Counted from the stretch's first letter, positions 39,885 through 51,698 are shown. The stretch: 64,000 nucleotides of DNA from Acanthosepion esculentum (GCA_964036315.1 OZ038507.1:62141888-62205887), one strand, 5' to 3'. The notes: generated by a model not told the origin, from the letters alone. Numbers and translations are program-made.

Positions 39885-40435
39885 CACCCCAAGCAAGGCA
39901 GTAAAGCCACTAAGACACAAGGGGTTACTGGGCGCGAAAGAATTGTGAAATAGAATGATTACTCATAAGCGGGAAGATGAAAGAGTAATCAGGAGGACAG
40001 TAGACAGCGATTGATATCGAATTTAAATTTTTGGAGATTAAAATTGGCGGGAAAGCCTGGAATCGGAAGGAAGGTCCACAAGCGAGAAGTACGAGAAAAG
40101 AAACTGTTAGCGTATGACATACGGCTACATCTAGTCAGCTCAACTGTAAATTGATGAGATTTTGACGCCAATCCAGTACTGCACTTTAAATTTTAAAATA
40201 AAATCTAGTTACCATAGCGAAGACCTCTTCCGAACAATTACCATGAAAGTATTTATCATTCAAGTTTCCTGACTGACCCAAACAAAACCTACCACAAAGA
40301 TCACAGCCGAAGTCATGACCTTTTCAATCACTTCCTTTCAGGTTTTCTCGAGAGCAATAATATTGCTGATTCTTCTTTGGATTTTATCAAGAAAATCTCA
40401 ATATACAACATGCAGATTGTAGGTCATTTTTTTTA
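39885..40435 (-). pseudogene. LINE 3' fragment
   Basis: MASKSHQFTVELTRCSRMSY through FFSRTSRLWTFLPIPGFPAN to FKFDINRCLLSS, the family C-terminus; the 3' UTR lies at 39885-39990. The upstream part around 40200-40300 holds a rearrangement. Confidence 0.65.
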
Positions 40436-40439
40436 GATC

Positions 40440-40580
40440 ATCTGCCGATTGTGCCTGACCGAACTGATCAGACTTACATTATTTACATTATTCGGACTAT
40501 TACCCTCATCTTTGTCGCCATGTTTATCACAAAGTTTCGGCCGTTGTACGCTCCGACCTTCTTCAGGTGGTTGGTGCCAG
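40440..40580 (-). repeat. Composite SINE tail and hammerhead
   Basis: Contains a class D motif at 40527-40572 (CCACCUGAAGAAGGUCGG ... CGGCC-GAAA-CUUUGUG), with one change in stem II and one in stem III. Confidence 0.6.
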
Positions 40581-40731
40581 AGAAAAGCGATAATAACAAC
40601 AAAATTTGCAATATGAGCTCTGGTAAAAAACATGCAATGATAACAGCAAAAATTGCAATATGAGCACTGGTAAAAAATGGTTGCTGAAGACATTAGGTTT
40701 ATAATAACTATAAATTCATACCTAGATGTTC

Positions 40732-41058
40732 TCAAGGACACATGACACAGTGTATAAAGGCATTAGTTAGATCCAGTGTGAGTTCAATACCTGGTTAAGG
40801 CGGTGGAGAACTTGGAGAGGGGAATTAACGGGAGATAATTGACATCTATTAGACATGGCACGTGAGACTAGAACAGTCTACCCCTGTGAGCGAAAATAAA
40901 GGGTCCAGTTCGACATTCCAACCACCTGAAGGCCGAAGCGTACAACGGCCGAAACGTTGTGATAAACATGGCGACAAAGATGAGGACAATAGTCCGAATA
41001 ATGTAAATAGTGTACATAATACCTCATCTCAGAAATATAGACAGATACTGATCAGACT
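40732..41058 (+). repeat. Composite SINE: tRNA-like head plus hammerhead
   Basis: Head begins 'CAAGGACACATGACACAGTG' with B-box-like GAGTTCAATACC, then the body, then the class D motif at 40921-40962, in which four bases of the core are deleted (CUGAAGGCCG), then the full tail ending near 41058. About 325 bp. Confidence 0.7.
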
Positions 41059-41059
41059 T

Positions 41060-41820
41060 ACTATCAAAACAGGAGCAAATAGTTGTTTTATCAGCATCGA
41101 TACCAAATCCTGAACTGATGCCACCAGGGAGGTCATTGATGAAAATTAAGAACAAAATCGGTTCAAGGATAGAAACCCTGGGGGAGACCTGATGAATATA
41201 AAAAAGATCTAGAATAGTGGCTATTCAAGACAATTTTCATTTTGCTATTTGATAAGAAAAACTGAATCGGTTCAAAAATCTGTCTAGAAATACAATAATC
41301 TTTCGACTTGTGAAAATTACCGCCATGCCGAACCCTGTCAAATGTCTTCGACATGCCCAAAGTAACAGCCAGAGCTTTACCATTTTTATTTAAAGCTTGA
41401 TAGACTCTTTCAGGGCTAAGCGTTAATACATCAGCAGTTGACCTAGAGAAGCGAAAGTCATACTGTTTGTCAGTGTGATGTGAGATGCTTAACCAATACA
41501 GGGTTGATTAGGGTCTCTAGTAGTTTCCCAAAAAGAGGTAGAAGACTAATAGACCGATAGTTCGCAGGGTCAGGGGTTAACCAGAGTTCTTCAAGACTGA
41601 GACAACCGTGGAGGATTTCCAACAAGCAGGAAAGCAAGAGGCAGCGAGTTTAGAGAGAACAGGATCCAGTTCAGGAGCATATATTTAAGAACTATTACAG
41701 GAATACCATCAGGTCCTACATGTTTTGTGGGGATCCAGATTAGAGAACTGTTACGTAATATTAGTTTTCCTATATGAGCGTTAATGTTTGGCATAACGGT
41801 TTTCTTCATAAGTTGAAAGG
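41060..41820 (-). pseudogene. LINE reverse transcriptase domain (copy 1)
   Basis: Minus-strand pieces in order: WIPTKHVGPDGIPVIVLKYM (RT block 0/1), SLPLAFLLVGNPPRLSQS, MSKTFDRVRHGGNFHKSKDY (block 3, consensus SKAFDRVWH), [20 protein letters not shown] (block 4, consensus [21 protein letters not shown]) and GIDADKTTI, where the catalytic YADD has become DADK. This is a CR1/L2/Jockey-type RT with many stops and is dead. Confidence 0.75.
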
Positions 41821-41879
41821 CTATGTTATCTCATCACAGATGAAGAAAAGGCAATACAAATGCATTTGAACTTATATAA

Positions 41880-42640
41880 TTAATCAGACACTATTGAGAC
41901 AGGAGTACATGACCGTGTCATCAGAATAGATATCAAATTGAAAACTGATGTCATCAGGAAAGTTATTGATGAAAATTAAAAACACAGTAGGTCCAAGGAA
42001 ATTGTCATGGGTCACACTTGCATTAGTACAAAGCGATCTAAAAGCGTGAACTTTCATTTCGCGATTTGATAAGAAAGACTGAATCAGTTCAAAAATTCGT
42101 ACGGAAAATCATAGCCTTTCAACTTATAAAGTAAACCGGTATGCCAGACCCTGTCAAACGCTTTTGAGCTGTCCAAACCAACATCCTAAGCTTCACCAGT
42201 CTAAAGTTTGATTGACTCTTGCACTGATAATCCTTAGTACATCAGCATTAGACCTAGAGAAGCGAAACCCATATTACTTGTCTGAAAGAAGGCCCTGCGA
42301 TGTGAGATGCATAACTAATTCAGAGTTGATTAGGGCTTCTAGTAGATTGCCCCAAAAGAGGTAGAAGGCTAGTAGACCGATAGTTCGAGGTGTTAGGGGA
42401 TTAACCTGTGTTCTTCAAGAGTAGGAAAACAGAGGATGACTTCCAACAAGTAGGAAAGCAAGAAGCAGCGAGTTTTGAGAGAACGGGAGCCAGTTCGGGA
42501 GTACATTTTTTTAATAACTTTTACAGGGATACCACCAGGTCCTACATGCCTTGCAGGTATCCAGGTTAGAGAACTGTTACGTAATATGTTTTCCTATATG
42601 ACCGTGAATGTTTTACAGGGTTGGCATACCGGTTTTCTTC
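41880..42640 (-). pseudogene. LINE reverse transcriptase domain (copy 2)
   Basis: Repeats the order of copy 1 in diverged form on the same strand: GPGGIPVKVI, LPSSC-type block, KAFDRVWHTGLLYKLKGY-type block, and FLIFINNFPDDISF. It ends close to the RTE fragment at 42650. The two RT copies lie in tandem, probably separate insertions or a duplication. Confidence 0.65.
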
Positions 42641-42649
42641 ATACGTTGA

Positions 42650-43045
42650 AAGGCTATGTTATCTCAGCACAAATGATGAAGAGGCAACACCAGTTCGGTC
42701 CTACAGAAGGATACTGAGAATACCACAGACTGAACATGTCAGCAACGATGAGGTTTTAGAGAAAGTGGATACAAAAAAGACACATAATTAACACCAGGAA
42801 GAGACAGCTGAAATTTCTTTGGAACATAATGAGGAAAAGGAGCTTGGAAAATTTGACACTCAGAGGACATATTGAAGGTAAGAGGGACAGAGGTAAAAAT
42901 CGCGTGACATACTTAGTGAGCTTAAGTAAATGGATGGCGGAACAGGGTTTAGGAGAAATAAGGGAAAAGACAACATTTACTAAGAGCTACGAAGGGCAGG
43001 AAATTGTGGCGAGCCATGATCGCCCACGTCCTTAAGGGACAACAA
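42650..43045 (+). pseudogene. RTE-like LINE, RT C-terminus (copy 2)
   Basis: NTRKRQLKFLWNIMRKRSLE, NLTLRGHIEGKRDRGKNRVT, YLVSLSKWMAEQGLG and then IVASHDRPRP, matching the 35862 copy. Frameshifts at both ends. Confidence 0.7.
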
Positions 43046-43084
43046 CAAGAAGAATGCTGTACGTTTTTTTTTCTCGGCAAGGGT

Positions 43085-43330
43085 AGCACAGCTCTTTACA
43101 CATCCGACAAGAAAAACTTGGAGAGCTAAGTTAAAGGGGGGGGATATCTGGAAGAGGTATGGCATGTGGAACTAGAACAATCTACCTCCCCTAGTAGACG
43201 AAATAAATGGTTCAGTTCTAAATCCCAATCACCTGAAGAAGGCTGGAGCATACAACGGCCGAAATGTTGAGAATATTGTAACAAAGATGATAACAACCGT
43301 GCGAACAATGTAAATAGTGTAAAGAAGAAT
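43085..43330 (+). repeat. Composite SINE with decayed hammerhead
   Basis: 'ACTTGGAGAGCTAAGTTAAAG', 'CATGTGGAACTAGAACAATC', and a class D motif at 43228-43272 in which GAAAC is GAAAU and stem II is one pair weaker. A further body-only piece lies at 43590-43700. Confidence 0.6.
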
Positions 43331-43331
43331 T

Positions 43332-43530
43332 GCTGTATTTTCCGGCTTGCATGACGCTGTGGCTTGAAAGACGTACCCTAATATTGGAAAGAAATTTCTA
43401 AGAAAAATGTCATTCTCATACAACAAAACATTCACCATGCGTCCTTCGGATTTAGCGCTACGTATTGTTTACATTAATCACTCACTTGTATGGCAATGAC
43501 ATACTAGTCAAGAGCAGAAATACTCCCGCC
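43332..43530. repeat. MITE-like repeat with 'TGTATTTTCCGGCTT' end
   Basis: Begins CTGTATTTTCCGGCTTGCAT. Its parts recur at 57862-57900, 58150-58240 (inverted) and 58775-58882 (inverted). Subterminal 'ATTGGAAAGAAATTTCTAAG' is shared. Class of transposon not determined. Confidence 0.5.
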
Positions 43531-43779
43531 ACTGTGGAAAGCCATGATCATCCACGTCCTTAAGGCACAAGGTACACAGAAAAAGAAGTTCTTATCCCGG
43601 CAAGCGTAACATAACTCTTGACACACCCGATAAGAAAAACTTAAAGGGAGATAACTGAAACATCCGAAAGAGATATGACACGTGGAACTAGAACAGCTAG
43701 CTAGCTAGCTAGCTAGCGAGCTAGATAGATAGATATATAGATAGATGAACCAACTGAGATAGACAGGTAGAAGGCTAAT

Positions 43780-43940
43780 AGGCCAATAGAGGAATCAGAC
43801 TGGAACAAGAGAAGAGGATCTCCAACAAGCTAAAAAGCAAGGGTCCGAGGAGAGCTTAGAGAGAACAGGAGCCAGTTCGGTAGCACATTCATGAAGAGCT
43901 ATTACAGGGGTACAATCAGGTCAACATGTTTTGCGGGGAT
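43780..43940 (-). pseudogene. LINE RT fragment
   Basis: Third diverged copy of the RT N-terminal part (minus strand, PDCTPVIALHE... SSLSSL), matching 41590-41720. Confidence 0.5.
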
Positions 43941-44210
43941 CCGGAGCATAAGTGTCTTTTTAGTTTCCATTTTCGCTAAAACTTTCTCTGCCTTTGGTAT
44001 TCTCAGCATCCTTCTGTTGAATATTATCTCTGACGGTTCGAGTCTCTTATTCATCTCTAACGAAATTATCCATCATTCACAGCATATAGAGGAGGAGAGA
44101 TAGGACATAGCCGTATTCTTTGTGGTTTATGGTTTATTTTGTTTTACGGCATATCAACGACAGTGGTTATTTAATGCTGACAATATTTTTAGGATAGCTA
44201 CGTATGAATA

Positions 44211-44213
<3 letters not shown>

Positions 44214-44271
<58 letters not shown>
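44214..44271. repeat. (TA)n microsatellite at SINE 3' end
   Basis: TA run of about 57 bases. Confidence 0.97.
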
Positions 44272-44277
<6 letters not shown>

Positions 44278-44666
44278 ACTCTCCCGTCGAACTCGACGTA
44301 TGAGGGTCAGGCAGATCAGTTCCCAGAAACTGAAAGCCCGACACCGACACATGAGATTTGATTATAGTGGTGAAGGCTTTGTGCAGGGCCATCCACACTT
44401 TTTGGAGGGACGAATACAGGGACCTGGTGCAGCGAATGCCACAAGGTCCCCAAACGACCCTCCGCAGGTTTTGAATTCAGAGTTGTCCTTCTCCTAGGCC
44501 AGTTGCCATCCAAGGCTATAGAACCCAGTCTGTCCTGCTATTTTTTTGAAGAGGATTCACACCTTTCCCAAGGGTATTAGCACGTAAGTGAATGTAATGG
44601 ATTCGACTGGAATTCGAACCCGGCTCTCTGATTCCTCAATCCATGCTGTTATCCATTACTCCACCG

Positions 44667-44672
<6 letters not shown>
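44272..44672 (-). repeat. tRNA-derived SINE, full-length copy
   Basis: About 400 bp. Minus-strand head: GGCACGGTGGAGTAATGGAT, then B-box-like GGGTTCGAATTCC. Body includes ACAGACTGGGTTCTATAGCC and TCCAAAAAGTGTGGATGGCC, ending GGGAGAGTCCATC and a (TA)n tail. The longest copy in the window; other copies are at 9605, 11461, 16243, 51414, 51699, 53188, 59386 and 59909. Confidence 0.8.
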
Positions 44673-44719
<47 letters not shown>

Positions 44720-44798
44720 ATATATATATATATATATCTATATATATATATATATATATATGTAAAATGTATGCAGCAATGTATGTTTTATAAAATAT

Positions 44799-44833
<35 letters not shown>

Positions 44834-44838
44834 AAGGG

Positions 44839-44912
<74 letters not shown>
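44671..44912. repeat. (CT)n and three (TA)n microsatellites
   Basis: CT run 44671-44718, TA runs 44720-44762, 44804-44831 and 44839-44912. The phrase 'TTTATAAAATATTTTCATA' between them relates to 9410-9440. Confidence 0.95.
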
Positions 44913-44917
<5 letters not shown>

Positions 44918-45084
44918 GATTTGTGACTGGTAGGGATAATTCCAAGGAGGATATTAATCCAGGAAGAGCTCAATGTAAACTACAGAGCATTATAATAATA
45001 ATAACTAAGAAGAAATGGTTACTAAAAGATTTCGGTCGAAAGAGATGAATATATAGATATTCACGAAATAAGTTATAACCGAAA

Positions 45085-45598
45085 TGAATCTTTAAGGTTT
45101 TCTAATACGTTTAGCCATCTTGACACTATTTTATCACTGAAAATCTCTTTGGGTTATTCAACTAGAAAGAGAAAAGTTTAAAATCGTTTTGTGTCAGTTC
45201 CACTGTCTTTCCAACTGAGCAACGATGAGAGGAAAAAGATCGTTCAGGCCTTCAGTAATGGTACCAACATTCATTCTCTTCCTTCCATTTTCAAAGTTCA
45301 TTCAAGAACTATCAAGAGTACGGTAATAAGTTTTAAAAAGAGGGAACAGTAGAGAGTAAAACTAGATGAGGAGATCACAACAGGAAGAGGGGGTTATCAT
45401 TTCAACTTAGAGATAAAAAAGATCAATTAAAAAAGATCCAACTCAATTCATAAGACGTTTGGTACGCGAGAGAGGTGTTTCAGCTCTGACAGTCCAAAGA
45501 GCAGTGAAAAAAGACTTGAAAATCAAATCGTACGTGAAACCTGTGAGGCAACTTTTTACTCCAGGACAGAAAGTTAGAAGTTTATAAAGAATGAAGAT
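45085..45598 (+). pseudogene. Tc1-like transposon N-terminal fragment
   Basis: Matches 17830-18345. Reads LSNDERKKIVQAFSNGTNIH, then SRTIKST, then RLVRERGVSALTVQRAVKKD and KSYVKPVRQLFTPGQKVRS. This copy keeps the RLVRERGVSA segment missing from the 17.9-kb copy. Stops and frameshifts are present. Confidence 0.65.
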
Positions 45599-45599
45599 C

Positions 45600-45712
45600 A
45601 TCAGTTCGACATTCTAACCACCTGAAGAAGTCCAGAGCATACAACGGTCGCGACGTTGTGATAAATATGGCGACAAAGACGAGGACAATAGTCCGAATAA
45701 TGTAAATAATGT
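45600..45712 (+). repeat. Composite SINE 3' part with decayed hammerhead
   Basis: 'CAGTTCGACATTCTAACCAC' then CUGAAGAAGUCC; stem II partly kept; GAAAC replaced by GCGAC. Ends with the tail 'AATAGTCCGAATAATGTAAA'. Confidence 0.6.
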
Positions 45713-45714
45713 AA

Positions 45715-45990
45715 AAAATCAGTACATTTTCAGAATAAAATGAGCAATTGATGCAACACTAAAAAAAAATATAAAAATACATTTTTATAGAAAAATTACC
45801 AATAATGCATTTTATGATCTACACACTGTATATCTAAAAGACATACCTTTACTTGAAAAGTATAAAATTATGTACAAAATATATTTAGTTGAAGTCATAA
45901 AATTGTGTTAAAATATTTAGATTTCGACATTAAATAACCCATAGAGGTTTTGATACGACACTAAATAAAATCAACAAATTAAAAATGTTT
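45715..45990 (-). repeat. Element with 'ttatttaatgtcg' end and short internal repeats
   Basis: Right end CATTAAATAACCCATAGAGG matches 60800 (minus) and, reversed, 58305 and 48285. Internal unit 'TACATTTTTATAGAAAAATTACC' resembles the satellite at 62880. Confidence 0.5.
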
Positions 45991-46078
45991 ATAACCGTTT
46001 GTTCTTTATTTAAAAAGAAACGTTTTGTAACGCCACCAACCAAAATTCTGTTTTCATACGCAAAACAACTAATTTCAA

Positions 46079-46844
46079 TCTCTATCTATAAAAGGCAGGA
46101 TGTGTGTGTGTAACGAATGCACGGCCGCAATTTTCGACTGATTTGCACCAAAACTTACATGCACATGCTCCAAGTTAGCACAAAAGCCAAGACCGACTTT
46201 GCATTTCCCAACTCCCATCGATAGTGGAAATAATCGATTTTTTCATGCTTCTACGGCAGTTTTCATGTAGTTTGCGGCCATTTTCTGCTGGCCAGAGTGA
46301 GAGCCCACAGCTGGCTGCCACGAATAGGCAGGAAGATTCTATTGGCCAGCGTGAGAGCCAACAGCTGTCTGACACGAATGTTAACTAGCATGCTAGCATG
46401 CAAAAAAAAATCAATAGCTGCATTCGTCACAAGTGGGAAAAATTTAAATCTGCATGGCACTTTACTCCAATTGGCTCATTCGCTTGCTTAAACTCAACGT
46501 TGATTCTGATTCCGCAGAACTGGTTTGGGTGTGAAAATGTATTTGTTGTTAACATTCTTTTTTGATTCGGTTTTTCCAGTTACGAGTCCTTTTTTAAAGC
46601 TGTTTTGTGTTCATTTTGTTTAGTTCTTTTTTCGTAACAGATTTAATGTTTAGTATAGAGCTTAGCAGAAATTCGCAGTGTGTGATAGGCAAGAAGTAAG
46701 GCATGTAGCAACATCAGCACGGCAAAGGGCCCTCTTTTAAAGGCAAGGAAGGGCAAAAATATTTTAAGTCAAGTGATAGCGATTGCTGTATGAGTTGTAC
46801 GATTTTTGAATCAAGCATGGTCAACGCCGGGCCATGCTGCTAGT
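46079..46844 (+). mobile_element. Non-autonomous Helitron-like element
   Basis: Starts TCTCTATCTATAAAAGGCAGG, ends CTGCTAGT. Just before the end, GCATGG and CCATGC form a hairpin with an 11-base loop, followed two bases later by CTAGT, the usual Helitron 3' structure. 766 bp with no Rep or helicase. The 5' block 'GATTTGCACCAAAACTTAC' recurs in the element at 1361-2233. Confidence 0.7.
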
Positions 46845-48240
46845 AACTCTTTAAAAGTCAGAGATCGATTTTACACTGTATGTAAATTATAAATAGGATC
46901 TACCTTCTAAATCGATAAAAAAATCAATATTTTTAATTCTGACAAGTGTCGCGGCCGTAGGAAAGTCTAAACAATTCTAATCTACAAAAATTATTTCCCT
47001 AAAAAGTTTTCATTATTTTTTTACGAGTGGGCTAGTCTATTTAAATAGTTCCATGTTCTCTGTCCCGAGAAAAACCTTTTTTGGGGGAGATAGTCAGGCA
47101 GCGAACTTTTCAGCACCCATCGTAATTTTAAAACTATGACCAACTCCTTATGGCTATCAATAAATAAATAACTCTTTTCATTAGTTTAAAATCTGTTTCT
47201 GCGTAAAAAAGTCAAAAGCAGTTTTAGTTCGAGATTTTGAGCTCCACAAAAGAAACTTTGTCTTAAGGCATCATTTCAAACTAAACGAATTCTTCAATAA
47301 ATTAATTTACAAACTGGTTAAATTCTAGATTTGGTTCAGCTTGCGGGTTCTTTACTAAAAGGAACGACGCTAATCAACTTTTGTTGAACTTTGGAGAATT
47401 GTCGGTTTTACTCGAATGTTCCTAAATTTAGTATGCTGGGTGAATATTTTCAATTTTAACGTATTTCTCTTTTTTTTTAAACTCGGCTCTTGTCGTCTGT
47501 CTTCATGAATATATGCCATCGTATATCGTTTTTTTTTCACTGCTTTACTCCAGGTCTACAATAGGATATTCAAATGTAGAAAACGACTCCCCAAACCGAT
47601 ATTATCTAGAAGTCAGCACTTTGACTAATCGACTATAAGGAGATTAGAAACTACGTCTCATGTTTGGTACACCAATGTTCGAACCATTCGGTCAAGCGCC
47701 AATAGGAGAAATTATTTATAGAGCGGACAAGTCGATTGTTATGGACTGGTAGTGTTATGGGCTCCCCAGTGAACCGTATACATATTTATGTGAGAAGTTA
47801 CCTTTCCTGAAAAATATTTTGGAACTCGTTTCTCGGAATAATTTTCACTAATACAGCCACGTGTTGTTGGATGCCAGCTACGCTAGCTAATATTTATTTT
47901 CTGCCACTATCCACAAATCACAAGGGCAGAGTAAGTTTGGTGAATAAAGTGAGTGAACCATTTTTGTAAAAGTTTTTTATAATTGCGATTAAATGATTAC
48001 ATAGCAGGTTTTGGTGGTTTTAATTTACAGATCGACAGATATGTTGGATTACCACCCCCATGAGGATAATCATAGGCGGCGAGATATTTAATTACCGCCC
48101 CCTGACGATAACTACAAGCAGCGCTAAAATTAAAAGACTCTCTCTCTCTCTCTCTCTGTCTCTGACCGTTCTCTTCTCGCTCTGTCCGTTTAATATACTT
48201 GTCATTACATGTTAGTTTTAATTCCATCTCTTTTGTTTCT
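46845..48240. other. Unassigned intergenic sequence
   Basis: No gene, RNA or clear repeat recognised. It has a (CT)n run at 48139-48165 next to a short imperfect duplication of an 'ATTACCRCCCCC' block (48048 and 48091). Confidence 0.4.
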
Positions 48241-48249
48241 TAGTTTTGT

Positions 48250-48640
48250 TTAGCAGCATAACAACACCTCTATGGGTTATTTAATGCCGAAATCTGAATA
48301 TTTTGAACAAAATTTTATGGCTTCAGCGAAACATTTTGAATGCAACTGTATGTCTTCAACTACAGATAAAATGTATTGTTGATTATGTATTGTCGTCTTT
48401 TTTCATATAAAGATGTATTGCTGGTAATTTTAATATTAATATATGTTTTTATACTTTCATAGTCTTTTGGGGGGGCTCACTATTTGCCCATAGCTGGTAA
48501 CTTAACAGGTGCTACCACCCTTTGTCAGGGTGGACTTGAGAACAGCAATGAAGATGTGGTTCCACGCTCCTCAAAACCTCCCGATCAGAGGCCCTGCAAC
48601 CGGATGTAGTTTATACCCAGGACTCAGTGTTTCTTTTTTG
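48250..48640 (+). repeat. Element with 'gggttatttaatgccga' and minisatellite core
   Basis: Order: TATGGGTTATTTAATGCCG, several 'TGTATTGCTGGTAATTTT'-like units, then 'CCCATAGCTGG', 'CAGGTGCTACCACC' and 'GTGGTTCCACGCTCCTCAA'. The same order occurs at 58262-58780 and, reversed, at 60545-60900. Confidence 0.65.
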
Positions 48641-48944
48641 TCCGGACTCACGCGTGTCCACCAATACTTTTTGCGGGACAAATGTATCAGGAGCATTAAA
48701 CATTTACTAAAAAGCGTCCACACCTCGTATCAAAAGTGTTGATTTGCACAACTGATATCTCCGTCCTGGGTGAGATTTCTACTTTAATTCTTGTATCCAA
48801 GTCAAAGGATTATTACTCGGGTCAAGGAAGCTGAAAGTTGCGTACAAACAGATTGATATTAATTAAGGCAATAAAAACAGACATGATAAAAAAAAAGACA
48901 AGATGAAAGCACAAACTTGTTTCCGTATGTTCCTTTCTTAAGCT

Positions 48945-48993
48945 GGGTTAGCGTTAGGGTAAGGGTTAGGGTTAGGGTGAGTCCTGGGTAGGG

Positions 48994-49034
<41 letters not shown>

Positions 49035-49090
49035 GGTGAGTACTGGGTAGGGTTAGGGTTAGGGTTAGGGTTAGGGTTAGTCCTCGGTAT
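48945..49090 (+). repeat. Interstitial telomeric repeat (TTAGGG)n
   Basis: About 15 TTAGGG units in blocks, broken by GAGTCCTGGGTAGGG-type interruptions. A further (CCCTAA)4 lies at 49195-49219. Confidence 0.95.
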
Positions 49091-49220
49091 AAACTACATC
49101 CGGTTGCAGGGCCTCTGATCGGGAGGTTTTGAGGAGCGTGGAACCCCCTCTTAATTGCTGTTCTCAAGTCCACCCTGACAAAGGTAGCACCTATTAACCC
49201 TAACCCTAACCCTAACCCTG
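49088..49220 (-). repeat. Inverted arm of 48515-48625 plus (CCCTAA)n
   Basis: 'AAACTACATCCGGTTGCAGG' and 'GGAGGTTTTGAGGAGCGTGG' are the reverse complement of 48515-48625. The telomeric repeats lie between and after the arms. Confidence 0.85.
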
Positions 49221-49329
49221 AAATATCTGGTGGGCGCTTTAACAGTGGATCGACAATGCTGCAACGAAATCTCAACGCGCATTTGAATAGCAAAAGATGT
49301 ATTCCAAAAGCTAAGCGATGTACTAAGAA

Positions 49330-49500
49330 ACGGGAAATTTTCTTTATTAACAAAGAGACGGGTTCGGAACTACTATGTAATATGAATTCTCTTATATGGC
49401 AGTGAATTCTGGACAATGTCTGCAAAGATTGGCCAGAGAAAACTGGAAGCAACACAAAAAATGTCTACAGAAAGACGCTGATAATACCACGGGTAGAATG
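49330..49500 (+). pseudogene. RTE-like LINE fragment
   Basis: Reads YVICILLYGSEFWTMSAKIG then KLEATQKMSTERR, matching the YGSE.WT region at 35790. Very short. Confidence 0.5.
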
Positions 49501-50640
49501 CGTAAATAGCGGAGTTATCTAATAGATAGGTTCACCTATCGCCCGGTTGTTATGGGTCCTTACCTATAACTACAGAATGAACTCTTCCTACCACTAGGTA
49601 TACTACGCCTCTCAAGAGAGAGGGACGAATCGAGTCGAGCCGATAGTAGTTCACTCCAAACCAGACTGACAGTCATACCAACACCTTCCACATCTTGTAT
49701 TATTATTTCGTGTAATATTTCTACTCTTGTGTTCGTGTTGTTCTTCCTTGGTCCTAACCTGGACCATAACACCGGTATAGGTTTTATTTTATAAGGTAAA
49801 AAACCCTAGATAAAAAAGATTATCGTAGTACAAACAAATGTTTGTGGTGACGTTAATGTATACGGACAAAAGCACCCGACAAAGACAGACGATTTATTTA
49901 TTGAACACACAAAACGAAAGGAATTACACAAATTAAGTGCTTTGTGTAGCAATAACGGTACAAATAGAACAAACGTACAAATAGAAAACATATAATACAA
50001 ATAAAAGCATATAGTGCAAAAATATGCCTTTTTTACAATAAAGGATATAAAATTATACGAATTACAATGAAAGATATACTAAAAACAAAGTATGCTGTTT
50101 TACAATAAAGATATAAAATGTTGCATGATGTCCTAGGAAAGTCAAACAACATTAAAACAAATATAGAAATGGAAAAAATAGTACTTCTCTGAATGATTTT
50201 CAAGTAATGGGTTCAATATCTGTAGCAACCTTTCTTGGTAACAGTGAAGAAACGGATTTCACACCAGTTGATGAATTTTTCTTAGATGAGGGAGCGACCA
50301 TGATTTTTTTTTTCACTCTTAGCCTGGCGGTGTTAAATTTCTTTTTGTCGTAGCTCCTTGGCCAGAGTGACCTGAATCCATCCAGAAGTTTATGTCGACT
50401 CCCGTACCGGAGTGACCTGGCCTCTCCTTGCAGCTGATTATGTCTCTTGTCCTTTCTTCAATAAAGACCTTTTCTTTCATACATCAAAACCGGCTCCTGA
50501 TTGTGCCTCAGGATTTGAAGGGAAGCCGTTTGATTGGTGCCGAAATAAAATCACACGCTGCTATTTTTCCACAAATCGGAAGGACGCAAATTGTTTTTGT
50601 TTTTTTTGAAGGTCAATAGTTTAAGCTAGAGCCTAAAACT
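49500..50640. other. Unassigned intergenic sequence
   Basis: No gene or RNA recognised. Two near-repeats, TACAATAAAGGATATAAAAT (50036) and TACAATAAAGATATAAAATG (50102), are 65-66 bases apart. Confidence 0.4.
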
Positions 50641-50830
50641 GTTTGTTTTCTTTCAGACGTTACCTGCTCAAGCAGCTTAATTTTTTTATACCGGTTCACA
50701 CTCTTCCCCCGTCTTTTGAAAAAGTGCAGAGGTTTATCCTTGTTTCCTGTTTAGGATTGTATTTCCGGTTCCGTCTAAAATCTTCTCATTCTCAATCGCC
50801 CACTTGCGTCTTAGTGACATTGTCGCCTTG
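50640..50830 (-). repeat. RTE-like LINE 3' UTR fragment
   Basis: Minus strand shares CCTAAACAGGAAACAAGG and 'TTCAAAAGACG' with 36390-36440. Confidence 0.5.
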
Positions 50831-50924
50831 CTTGAGTCGAATTGATTAGCAAATTTTTTTTAAGAAAGTGTACCTCTAATAAGATCTTTAAGGTTAGTAT
50901 GCGGACATTTTAATTTTTTGTAAT

Positions 50925-51300
50925 AATTTCACCCCAAGCAAGACGATAATGCCATTAAGACGCCATGAGAAAACGTTAGTGAGGAGAAAGGATATAAAAG
51001 GACAGGATTCAGAAAGACAGGAGATGGCAACTGACATTGCATTTACATTTTCGAAGACCGAAGCAAGAAACCGGAAGTGAGTTGAAAATATTTATAGAAA
51101 AGACACAGGGAAGCCACGTCACGACAGTGTGAAAGTGACTGAAGTCGAGATGCCAGGTCAGGACCGATAACATTACAGACCCTTCTTTGGATTTTGTCAA
51201 GAATCTACAAAAATTATAAAATCTGAAAGTGACCGTTGTCCTCATGATGACTGGAACACTGGGAGTATTACCAACAAATGTGTCTTATATTAATTGATAT
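50925..51300 (-). pseudogene. LINE 3' fragment, rearranged
   Basis: 3' UTR marker near 50930 and RT C-terminal sequence up to 51220. The block 51085-51290 is repeated nearly identically at 52040-52250. Confidence 0.6.
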
Positions 51301-51413
51301 AGTTGAACAGGCCTGAAGTTCGAGAAAAAAACAATTAGAATAAAATTTACAGTTACATCTAGCTATTTCAATTGTAAAATGATGAGACCATGTTAACAAT
51401 CTAGTCAGTCATC

Positions 51414-51692
51414 TTCCATGCGTGATACACACTTAGGCGATCATGTATCTGACGAGGCAGATTTTTCCCCGCAGTACGTTGCCATTTCTTTCTGCGGTAG
51501 ACCAGTTGCCATCCAAGGCTATAGAACCCGGTCTGTTCTGCTATTTACCCATAGAAGCGGGGAGAAGAAGAGTATTCATATCTTTTCTCAAAGGTATTAG
51601 CACATAAGTGAATGTAATGGATTTGACTGGAATTCAAACTCGGCTCTCCGATTCCTCAAACCGAGCCGCTATCCATTACTCCACCGTGCCTC
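51414..51692 (-). repeat. tRNA-derived SINE
   Basis: Near-complete copy of the 44272 family: minus head 'GGCACGGTGGAGTAATGGAT', B-box-like GAGTTTGAATTCC, 3' end at 'TCGCCTAAGTGTGTATCACG'. Its 3' part differs from the (TA)n-tailed copies, so there are two 3'-end subfamilies. Confidence 0.75.
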
Positions 51693-51698
51693 CAAGTC

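Noticed and set aside
49006..49455. 149-codon frame over the telomeric repeats
   Set aside because: Its C-terminal Leu-Thr and Asn-Pro repeats are translations of (CCCTAA)n and the rest lies in repeat arms.
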